From the NCBI GenBank assembly GCA_964449675.1, contig CAYVAR010000001.1:62001-126000 (forward strand): DNA of 64,000 nucleotides, written 5' to 3'. The translations under genes and the position numbers were made by a program. Shown here one piece after another: positions 16,195 to 23,239 of the stretch. Origin of the DNA: CAYVAR01 sp964449675 (GTDB lineage: Bacteria; Patescibacteriota; Microgenomatia; UBA10105; UBA927). The stretch's first letter is position 1. Every line of letters starts with the position of its first letter. Below the pieces are notes generated by a model. That model did not search any database and was not told the DNA's origin. It saw nothing but the letters and a program-made list of their open reading frames with translations.

Positions 16195-17508
16195 TCAATT
16201 TTTTCCCAACCCGAGACATTGAGTTTTGTATATACGATACGTTGATTTGGGAAACGCATTGCTCTCCCATTCTTTGAATACTTCGGTGAAGATATTTATG
16301 GCGCGCAGTATTTCTCTATGCGTTATCGTTAGAGGAGGGTGTATGCGTAATACGTCATTATTTTTTCCAAAATATCCGACGTAGAGTCCCTTCTCAAGAC
16401 ACCTGACACCAAAGAGGGCCGCAAGAGGCTTATCATCTTTTGAGCGTATTGATAAGCCGATTTGGAATCCAATTCCCCGAACCTCACAACGTAGAGAGTC
16501 TCCAGACCTCCTTATCAGATTGTTTAATTGATGAATGAAAAATATTCCATTTTTGTTAACAGAATTCAAAATATTCTCTTTTTCGATAATGGATAGAATT
16601 TTTGTCCCAACTGCACAGGCAGGAGGATGTCCAGAATACGTGAAAACATGCTGTGCTTTGTCAAGCGAGTCAATTACTTCTGATCGACCTATACAAGCTC
16701 CTAAAGCAATATAACCTCCGCTTATACCCTTGCCTACGACGATAATATCCGGTATGACATCAAAATGCTCTATGCCCCACCATTTTCCGGTTCGGCCAAC
16801 TCCACTTTGCGCTTCATCATCTATCAGGATTACCCCATACTTTTGAGTTAATCTTTTCAGTTCGGCAAAAAAATACTTGGGCGGAACAAGATTTCCTCCG
16901 TCTCCTTGAATAGGCTCAATGATAAAGCATGCAATCTTACCGGTTTGAAAATATTCTTCTGCGGCTTTTAAACACGCGTCGGCCCCTTTTTTTGTAATCG
17001 GAAAGTCTAAAAAGAAAAACTCATCAGAACTCAAAATTCCATTCCTTATACCTGGAAACCCAGTAGCTTGTGCAGATAGTCCCGTACTTCCGTGGTATGC
17101 ATTATGAAAAGCAATAGTTCCTCTTCTTTGTGTAAATTTTCTTGCTGCTTTAATAGCACCGTCTATACTGTCGGATGCAGACATGCCAAACATTACTTTC
17201 TTTCTGAAGTTTCCCGGAGTTATTCTGATTAATTTTTCGGCTAGTTCTATAGTTTCTATATTAGGAGAATAGACAAAACATGACTGTGTAATTTTTTTTG
17301 CAACAGTTGCATATGCATCGATTACGTCTGTCCGTCCATAACCAACATTTACTGAGGAAGCGGCTGAAAATAAATCAAGATATTCTTTCCCTTCAACGTC
17401 TTTGATGGTACTTCCGCGAGCGGATTCCAGAGCAATTCCATATAATCCAGCATACTGAGCTCTGGCTATATATTTTTTAACTTTCCTAAATACCTGTGTA
17501 GTTTTCAT
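16195..17508 (-). CDS. PLP-dependent class III aminotransferase
   Basis: A 437-residue fold-type I enzyme of the acetylornithine/GABA/ornithine aminotransferase class. The cofactor Asp lies in LIDDEAQSGVGRTG, the Schiff-base Lys in VVGKGISGGY and the phosphate-binding region in FHNAYHGST. The amino donor cannot be told from sequence. The ATG at 17508 is the only good start because TAA lies 6 bases upstream in frame. It is preceded by a terminator-like hairpin that includes its GGGGG ribosome-binding stretch, so expression is probably controlled in the leader. Convergent with dtd. Confidence 0.88.
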   Translation of the reverse strand: MKTTQVFRKVKKYIARAQYAGLYGIALESARGSTIKDVEGKEYLDLFSAASSVNVGYGRTDVIDAYATVAKKITQSCFVYSPNIETIELAEKLIRITPGNFRKKVMFGMSASDSIDGAIKAARKFTQRRGTIAFHNAYHGSTGLSAQATGFPGIRNGILSSDEFFFLDFPITKKGADACLKAAEEYFQTGKIACFIIEPIQGDGGNLVPPKYFFAELKRLTQKYGVILIDDEAQSGVGRTGKWWGIEHFDVIPDIIVVGKGISGGYIALGACIGRSEVIDSLDKAQHVFTYSGHPPACAVGTKILSIIEKENILNSVNKNGIFFIHQLNNLIRRSGDSLRCEVRGIGFQIGLSIRSKDDKPLAALFGVRCLEKGLYVGYFGKNNDVLRIHPPLTITHREILRAINIFTEVFKEWESNAFPKSTYRIYKTQCLGLGKN

Positions 17509-17516
17509 ACATTACC

Positions 17517-17600
17517 AAAAAAATTCCCCCTTCTCGGGGGGCTTATGTGCTATCACACAAAATGCTCCCCGCTAAGAGGAAAGGAGAACGAGAAGGAGCG
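17517..17600 (-). promoter_or_regulatory. Attenuator-like leader of the aminotransferase gene
   Basis: On the minus strand, five C's and five G's (17526-17541) form a stem followed by seven T's, an intrinsic terminator ending about 8 bases before ATG. An upstream CCTTCTCG (17596-17589) is perfectly complementary to CGAGAAGG inside that stem (17536-17529), so a competing fold exists. A second short hairpin, TGTG/CACA, lies between. No T-box or known riboswitch core is recognised. Confidence 0.55.
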
Positions 17601-17656
17601 TATTTATAGAATAATTCATATCTTGAATATCAGTATATCAGACTATATGTTTGAGG

Positions 17657-19063
17657 TCAACTATTAATAAAACTTAGAAATTTCATAAGGAGGTCTTCAC
17701 TACCGATATCACCGATCATCACAAGAATATCCCGTTCAATTTCGTTCAATCGTTTGAGTTCAAGCGATCGTTCGGCTCCTGACAACTGTGAGTTAATTAA
17801 ATCCCTCATATAATTCAGATAAGACAATGGCGAATCGGAATAGGTCCGTATTCCTAAATCATACCGTGTCCGATAGTACACGGGTGTACTCCCGACTCTT
17901 GTAATTGCCAGTGTACTGGCAACAGGAGACAATGCATGATCCGGTGAGGCGGAGAAAATTTCATAACTTATTGACGCAGCAGTTGCTTCCGATTCGCTGG
18001 TGCAGAGTAATGTCTGACTCGTCTCTTTAGAAGTCGATGCAGGATGAAATCTTCCGTTTCTTCTGATGTATGCACGTGCGATATTAAACATTCGTTCGGG
18101 TCTACCACCTATTGATACGGCAAAAATGCTTTTTTCTCCATCTTCAAAGACATTGACTTTGGGATGATAAACTGAATCTTTGAATAATAATGGATGCATC
18201 GCGGCATAAACATGGGAGAGTTTCGCACCGTTATCGTTACCGTGCTTGATTCCTCTAGCATATAGTATAGCAAGCGCTCTTTTCACGTCATCATCTTGAG
18301 AATCCAAAAGTAATTGTGAATAGTTTTGAATAACTTCACGCGTGATAGGGTCATGCATACCCCACGGATTTTCAAATTCAAAATATACATACGGAAAAAT
18401 TTTATTATGAAAATAGTAAATATACTTGTATATATATTCATACGTTCTCGTCATATGTTGTAGCACCTCTTCTGAGGACATTTCTGCGGCATTTACCGAA
18501 ATTGCTGTATAAGGAGCGAAAAAAATTCTAAGCCTCGGGAGTTCAAAGTCGATAATATTCTTTCGTTTTAGTTCTCTTAAATTTTCTAATATTTTTATAC
18601 CTGGTATGACATACGATGGTGCTCGAATATTTGTATCCTCATCATTACTTCCCCCAAATCCAGTACTAATTGTCAGTTCTTCAAATAGCCTAGGATCGCG
18701 AGCTAAAAGAATCGAGGTAGATAGCAGATTTAAATAGGAATCTTGATGGATAGATCGAATCTGGGTACCCAGCAAGAAACACTCCAATATGGGTCGAACT
18801 GCTGCACGGGCCCTTTTGCCTTCGTCGCTGTCAGGGTTGACTCCCGTTAGGGTCAGCGAAAATATCTCTGCAATTTGAGCTTTGAGTGTGGGTGATACAC
18901 GATTTACCTGTAATTCACCATTACCTGTATCTAATAAAATTGCTGTTTGTAAAATGAGGTCTGTACTCTGATTGAGAACTCTACGAAACCCTTGATCAAG
19001 AGTAATATTGTAATCTTCGCAATGCAAAGGAATGCTAGTATCGTAATACTTTTCGGGGGTCAT
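17657..19063 (-). CDS. Orphan 468-residue protein
   Basis: I do not recognise a family. The protein is soluble, with no signal peptide or membrane helix. Its middle is rich in Tyr and Phe (YEYIYKYIYYFHNKIFPY near 210-227, followed by FEFENPWGMHDPITRE). Further on come HGNDNGAKLSHVYAAMHP and FAVSIGGRPERMFNIAR, which look like a conserved core, and a helical C-terminus. It is upstream of the aminotransferase on the same strand, with the attenuator between them, so the two may form one pathway. Confidence 0.7.
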   Translation of the reverse strand: MTPEKYYDTSIPLHCEDYNITLDQGFRRVLNQSTDLILQTAILLDTGNGELQVNRVSPTLKAQIAEIFSLTLTGVNPDSDEGKRARAAVRPILECFLLGTQIRSIHQDSYLNLLSTSILLARDPRLFEELTISTGFGGSNDEDTNIRAPSYVIPGIKILENLRELKRKNIIDFELPRLRIFFAPYTAISVNAAEMSSEEVLQHMTRTYEYIYKYIYYFHNKIFPYVYFEFENPWGMHDPITREVIQNYSQLLLDSQDDDVKRALAILYARGIKHGNDNGAKLSHVYAAMHPLLFKDSVYHPKVNVFEDGEKSIFAVSIGGRPERMFNIARAYIRRNGRFHPASTSKETSQTLLCTSESEATAASISYEIFSASPDHALSPVASTLAITRVGSTPVYYRTRYDLGIRTYSDSPLSYLNYMRDLINSQLSGAERSLELKRLNEIERDILVMIGDIGSEDLLMKFLSFINS

Positions 19064-19334
19064 AATTAATTTTATGCTTTAGTCTATTATATAATGTATC
19101 AATCTGGTATAATTATTACGACGGCCAATTACAACCTATAATTATACCCAAATTATACAATTTTCAAGGAATAATATAGGTGACAATAAAGAATTCTGGC
19201 CAATATACATAATTAAACAAGTATATCAGGGTTTTATTATAAGTCAATGTAAACTTATTTAATCATTAACCTATAATTTATTTTGTAATATATAAGTCTT
19301 AGCATCAGATTTTTTTAAGGGGAGAGAACTTAAT
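19064..19334. other. AT-rich divergent intergenic region
   Basis: 271 bases between two divergent starts. Several TATAAT-like boxes occur on both strands (for example TATAAT at 19272 on plus), and GGCCAAT occurs twice. No strong -35/-10 pair stands out, so promoters are likely but cannot be placed. I see no gene here. Confidence 0.5.
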
Positions 19335-19625
19335 ATGTCCAAGATAATAGCAGAGTATCCTGCGCGAACTTCATTGCAGGATGTATTTGATTCAAATAAG
19401 ATAATCGAACTAATGAGAATGGATCCTGGTGATTGCAGAGTATTTTACACTTTGTATAAAGGAATGCTACTTGAGATGAACGCACTCCGGCCGAATAATG
19501 TCGCTATGGCAGATGCTACAGATACAGCCAATGGACTTTGGGATATACACCGACCTGATTGTTTTCTTGGATCTATATCAGCGCACTTTCCAAGTGGAGT
19601 AATGGAACACAGGTTATCTGAATAG
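19335..19625 (+). CDS. Hypothetical 96-residue protein
   Basis: Unrecognised soluble protein starting MSKIIAEYPARTSL. GGGGAG about 12 bases upstream supports the start. Its codon use is like that of the neighbours, unlike the GC-richer segment that follows immediately. No motif suggests a function. Confidence 0.5.
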   Translation: MSKIIAEYPARTSLQDVFDSNKIIELMRMDPGDCRVFYTLYKGMLLEMNALRPNNVAMADATDTANGLWDIHRPDCFLGSISAHFPSGVMEHRLSE

Positions 19626-19626
19626 A

Positions 19627-19905
19627 TTGATCCTTAAGAAAATCAATACAAGCAGAACCTATCCTTCCTTCTCGTCAACGACAGCCAACCAATTCGCCAT
19701 TCGAGCAACGGGCGGCGTAAAGTTCGTGTTGGCCGTGGACGGTAAAGGCAACGCCTCGCGATGGTGCGAGGCTACGACCACAGGAGACTTTCGCTGTACC
19801 ACTGGTGGTCTGACTGTTTCCCTCACTCAGCTCTTTGCGGAAAATGCCGCCCTCAAGCAGCAACTGAAACAACTTGAGGAGCGGATCGCAAAATTGGAAC
19901 AGTAA
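19627..19905 (+). pseudogene. Remnant of a tail-fibre/adhesin-like protein C-terminus
   Basis: The reading frame lacks a good start (TTG, no ribosome binding site). It contains ANQFAIRATGGVKFV, a segment typical of C-terminal regions of phage-tail-fibre-like and surface proteins, and ends in a leucine-heptad coiled coil, LFAENAALKQQLKQLEER. The base composition is clearly more GC-rich than flanking DNA. This looks like the 3' end of a larger acquired gene whose 5' part is lost. Confidence 0.55.
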
Positions 19906-19934
19906 ACGTTTTTAAGAAGGCCCACCGATGAGAC

Positions 19935-19977
19935 GAGAACGTGCAGTACATGCAACTGCTCATATGTGCGTTCTCCT
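19935..19977 (+). terminator. Hairpin after the tail-fibre remnant
   Basis: GAGAACG pairs with CGTTCTC at 19971, with an inner CAGT/ACTG stem. There is only a short T-rich tail (GTTTTC), so termination is weak or the hairpin has another role. Confidence 0.4.
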
Positions 19978-20021
19978 CTCCAAGTTTTCATTACATTATA
20001 ATAATAGGTAAATGTAGGTAC

Positions 20022-20117
20022 ATGACCCTAAATAAAATTGAGGAAGACAATGCGGTAGTGAGCGGAGTGAAATTGACATCGTACACTTTTCGTTCGTACA
20101 ATCAATACAATGCCTGA
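20022..20117 (+). CDS. Possible 31-codon leader ORF
   Basis: ATG at 20022 opens 31 codons ending TGA at 20115-20117, overlapping the ATG of the lysozyme-like gene (20110) by 8 bases, so it could couple translation. A TATAAT box lies at 19997-20002, about 20 bases before the ATG. TAGGTACATGACCC around its start recurs at the start of the M23 peptidase gene. The peptide itself has no recognisable feature. Confidence 0.35.
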   Translation: MTLNKIEEDNAVVSGVKLTSYTFRSYNQYNA

Positions 20118-21387
20118 CTTCAAGCTGGTAGAATCCCAACAGTACAACACAAAAATTACCAAAGACTTCTCTATTGATATTGAGATTGCGCGAGATGGGT
20201 TGTATGTCATTGTTATCGGTGCTCGTGCGTTGGCATGGTGGCAGAATATACCTCACTTCTTTAAGCGATATTTTCAGGACGACCATCTCTCCGTCCGACT
20301 TAATACTTTGGGTGATGAGCTTGCATGGAACGGAAACGACCTCAAGGGGCTTGAACAAACAAACATTTTTCTTTCACACATTCATCCGGGGAGTTATAGA
20401 ATTTCTTTCAAAGTCAAACAGCAGCCAACGTTGTTGTCTTTAGTGATTTACGAAGTGGTAAATACCACAAACCCCAATCTCATCGAGGTGATTCCTTCTT
20501 CAGTCGAAGACGGAAATAGACGTCCGGTTATCAAAGTAGTCGCCGCAGATGTTTTGATACAGAACATAACTATTGACGCTACCGTGTTGACCGGAAGACA
20601 ACATATGGTATTTTTTCGAGATGATGATGATTTGAAAGCAGTAATAAATGGGGAAGTTGTCAAAAACGATCTGCCGAAGTCGCATACGGACTGGTACTGG
20701 TGCGGCCAAGGCCAACGCTATCAACAGATCAATCGCAGGACACTTGAAAAGAAATTATCAGGAGAGACAAAAAATACCATGGAACTCTATGCCGATAGAA
20801 CGCCTGCCATTCATAGATTCGAGCTTATACTTTCAGTTAACACCCTGCCCCCTCGTTTTGATGAGTTATACATTATCGATGATGATACGTTCACCCATGG
20901 AGGGTTTACCCAAAAAGAAATCCAAGATTTTTTTGAACAAAAAAGTCAAAACCACCCCAACCATCTGGCCTTCCGCATATTTCATGAAAAAAGCGCAGCG
21001 CAGCTCATCTACCAGGCAGCAAAAACAAACAGCATCAACCCAAAGGTCATGGTGACGAAACTTCAGGCAGAGCAAGGGGTGATCTCGGGGAGTAGGGCAA
21101 CAAACCCCACACAGTCACAGCTTGATCGCGCCATGGGCGTTGGCATATTGGACGACGGCACCGTGTTAGGATCATACCAGGGGTTTGAGAATCAGGTTGC
21201 CGGCGCCGCCCAATTACTACGGAAGCATTTTGATCAAGCAGAGAAAGAGCACTTTACCCTACGAGATGTTGACGGCAGAATGCTCTTGGTGAAAAATAGC
21301 GCGACGTACAGCCTCTATCGATATACGCCTCATGTTGCCGGGGCCAAGCTCTTTTTTGATATTTACTCAAGTTTTTTCAGACTATGA
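20110..21387 (+). CDS. Lysozyme/glucosaminidase-like protein with N-terminal beta region
   Basis: A 425-residue protein without a visible signal peptide. The first 250 residues look beta-rich and are unrecognised. The last 150 match a cell-wall lytic domain found in CPR and Gram-positive proteins: FTQKEIQDFFEQK, then INPKVMVTKLQAEQGVI (with the likely catalytic Glu), GFENQVAGAAQLLRKHFD and YRYTPHVAGAKLFF. It probably cuts or binds peptidoglycan. The next gene overlaps its stop by 4 bases. Confidence 0.72.
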   Translation: MPDFKLVESQQYNTKITKDFSIDIEIARDGLYVIVIGARALAWWQNIPHFFKRYFQDDHLSVRLNTLGDELAWNGNDLKGLEQTNIFLSHIHPGSYRISFKVKQQPTLLSLVIYEVVNTTNPNLIEVIPSSVEDGNRRPVIKVVAADVLIQNITIDATVLTGRQHMVFFRDDDDLKAVINGEVVKNDLPKSHTDWYWCGQGQRYQQINRRTLEKKLSGETKNTMELYADRTPAIHRFELILSVNTLPPRFDELYIIDDDTFTHGGFTQKEIQDFFEQKSQNHPNHLAFRIFHEKSAAQLIYQAAKTNSINPKVMVTKLQAEQGVISGSRATNPTQSQLDRAMGVGILDDGTVLGSYQGFENQVAGAAQLLRKHFDQAEKEHFTLRDVDGRMLLVKNSATYSLYRYTPHVAGAKLFFDIYSSFFRL

Positions 21388-21779
21388 ACCGACGTTTCGT
21401 ACGCACCTTCGAACTCGTTGGACTCGCAATAGGAATAGTTCTCTTTTTGCTTATCGTAAGAACAAATAGCGAACTGTTTAAAGACATACAATCGTACCAA
21501 CGACTCCTTAAAGATGCTCAGGAGCGGGCAGACCGTATGACCGAAGAAAAAACTCGTTGGGAGAATACGTATGCACGCACACGGGAATCTTGGATTGCAT
21601 GGCAAATAGAATCAAAACTGAAAGATATAATAACGGGTGTAGAATCGATTGAATTGGGAAATAATGATGATGGGATTGCCTACGTACAAGAGGGAGGGGT
21701 CAAAAAGCGGTACTCATTCCGATTCGCTTCTGATCGCAATAACACGGCGTTAGTTACCGATGTACAACTGTTGCCATAG
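21384..21779 (+). CDS. Membrane-anchored coiled-coil protein
   Basis: A 131-residue protein with one N-terminal helix (LVGLAIGIVLFLLIV), a charged coiled coil (about 35-75) and a small beta-like C-terminal part. Unrecognised. Its start overlaps the lysozyme-like gene (ATGA), so it may anchor or assist that enzyme. Confidence 0.6.
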   Translation: MNRRFVRTFELVGLAIGIVLFLLIVRTNSELFKDIQSYQRLLKDAQERADRMTEEKTRWENTYARTRESWIAWQIESKLKDIITGVESIELGNNDDGIAYVQEGGVKKRYSFRFASDRNNTALVTDVQLLP

Positions 21780-21872
21780 GGATACATAACACAAATCGAG
21801 AGATTTTGTTGGGTAGTTCTCGACTCGAGTTTACCCCGATCTTTTCGAGTGTTTCAAGCAATGTGGTAGGCG

Positions 21873-22277
21873 CTACAGAGTTTTAAACCCCATCTGTTCA
21901 AAGTTACGGTCGAAAGTGAAAACCGTCTTGATTTTCAACTCTTTCATTACTACATAACTGGTACAGTCGGTAAAAGACCATTTTTTATCTCTGTTATATC
22001 GTCTAAGTACTTCTTGGGCTTTAACAAATCTCTGTTCCGTAATCCTTTCAATGCTCCACTTGCCTAAGGTTAAATTCCGGTCAAACTCCATAGCCAGCCG
22101 GTAACCCTCTTTTGACAAAAGGGCGGTGTACGTTTCGTCAATAACGTAATCAGTAAGAATAGTCCTTATTTTTTGGGCCTCAATTTTTAACAAAACCTCT
22201 CTTGCCTGCTGATGGTCTTTGTCTCCCTGCCGAAGTAACGCCACGAAGGCACCAGTATCAATAAATATATTTGTCAT
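21873..22277 (-). CDS. PIN-domain toxin (VapC-like ribonuclease)
   Basis: A 134-residue PIN protein. Acidic active-site residues appear in FIDTGAFVALL (Asp), VIDETYTALL (Glu) and SFTDCTSYVVM (Asp), followed by FTFDRNFEQMGF. PIN toxins cut RNA, usually tRNA or rRNA. It follows and overlaps the antitoxin gene by 20 bases, the usual arrangement. Confidence 0.9.
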   Translation of the reverse strand: MTNIFIDTGAFVALLRQGDKDHQQAREVLLKIEAQKIRTILTDYVIDETYTALLSKEGYRLAMEFDRNLTLGKWSIERITEQRFVKAQEVLRRYNRDKKWSFTDCTSYVVMKELKIKTVFTFDRNFEQMGFKTL

Positions 22278-22518
22278 GATTTCTGGCCAAATCTACTGGA
22301 CCAGTAGTCTTATATTTTTTAGCCGCCTTTACCATCCTAAACATGGCCCTGATGGCGCTTATTTTTTTAACTGTCTTAGCGACTCTCTTCCTGTCCTGTA
22401 TCTTCTCAAACAGAAACTCCCGTACCAAACCCGAGATGGATCTGCCTTCTTCTCTAGCCAAAACAGCCAACTCTAACCGAGTTTTGTCATCAATCATGAG
22501 CTGTACTCGTTGTAACAT
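22258..22518 (-). CDS. Ribbon-helix-helix antitoxin
   Basis: About 86 residues from MLQRVQLMIDD. The N-terminal part has the RHH pattern (short beta strand VQLMID, then TRLELAVLAREEGRSISGLVREFL), which should dimerise and bind the operator. The basic C-terminal tail probably contacts the toxin. I set the start at ATG 22518 because a promoter places +1 one base before it; a TTG at 22539 lies inside the promoter. Confidence 0.85.
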   Translation of the reverse strand: MLQRVQLMIDDKTRLELAVLAREEGRSISGLVREFLFEKIQDRKRVAKTVKKISAIRAMFRMVKAAKKYKTTGPVDLARNHDKYIY

Positions 22519-22525
22519 ATACACA

Positions 22526-22554
22526 ATACTATTACACAACTAATCAGGTGTCAA
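22526..22554 (-). promoter_or_regulatory. Promoter of the PIN toxin-antitoxin pair
   Basis: TTGACA at 22554-22549, 17-base spacer, TAGTAT at 22531-22526, then 7 bases to ATG. It predicts a leaderless mRNA for the antitoxin. Confidence 0.75.
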
Positions 22555-22621
22555 TCCGACGTTTGGGGATTTTGTCAATTCCAATTAACTCCTTAGTTTT
22601 GTACGATATACTTATAGGTAC

Positions 22622-23164
22622 ATGACCCCACATTTTCGTTTTCCATTTACCGGAAATTTTGCGATCACTTTTCCGTTTGGGGCTGCACCTATAACTAGTG
22701 ATATGCAGAAAAAATTTGATGCGTGGGGGATCAAAGGCCATGACGGCGTTGATTTTGGTTTACCAGAAGGGACTGAGGTGGTAGCGGTTGACGCTGGTAC
22801 CGTTTCTCAATACGGAGAAAATGGCGACTTCGGCATATCAGTAACTATCAAGCATGAATGGGGAATCAGTCTCTACGCGCATTTGCACGATACAGCGATA
22901 ACACTTCATCAAAATATAAAAGAAGGAGAGGTTATTGGCCACAGCGGACAAACGGGAGTTACAACCGGACCACATCTGCATTTTGGTATAAAACCAAATG
23001 ATGAAGTTTTGGAGAATGGATATCTGGGATTTGTTGATCCTACACCAGGTTTTGTGAAAGCGCGCCAGTTCAAGGTAATCAAACGGCAACAGACGCTTGA
23101 ACGCGAAGGAAAAATTCGTCAAAAAGGCATCCGCGGCAGATCGGTGTACACCCCAGTTCAGTAG
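22622..23164 (+). CDS. M23-family metallopeptidase
   Basis: A 180-residue LytM/M23-type zinc peptidase domain, expected to cut peptidoglycan peptides. Zinc ligands are visible in GHDGVDF (HxxxD) and in HLHFG; YAHLHD provides the other conserved His. There is no signal peptide or membrane helix, so export is unclear. A TATACT box lies 9 bases before ATG, and the bases around the ATG repeat those at 20022. Confidence 0.9.
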   Translation: MTPHFRFPFTGNFAITFPFGAAPITSDMQKKFDAWGIKGHDGVDFGLPEGTEVVAVDAGTVSQYGENGDFGISVTIKHEWGISLYAHLHDTAITLHQNIKEGEVIGHSGQTGVTTGPHLHFGIKPNDEVLENGYLGFVDPTPGFVKARQFKVIKRQQTLEREGKIRQKGIRGRSVYTPVQ

Positions 23165-23196
23165 CCAATACTCAGAGTTTTAGTAAGTCACGTGTG

Positions 23197-23225
23197 TTGA
23201 CAGAGACGTAGGAGCGTGTCATTCT
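23197..23225 (+). promoter_or_regulatory. Promoter of the 856-residue protein gene
   Basis: TTGACA at 23197, 17-base spacer, weak -10 CATTCT at 23220. The start would lie about 8 bases before ATG. Confidence 0.5.
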
Positions 23226-23239
23226 AGATAGAGAAATAT

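Noticed and set aside
21873..22539. A complete integron or prophage around the tail-fibre remnant and the PIN module
   Set aside because: No integrase, capsid, terminase or attC-like sites are present; only scattered remnants are supported.
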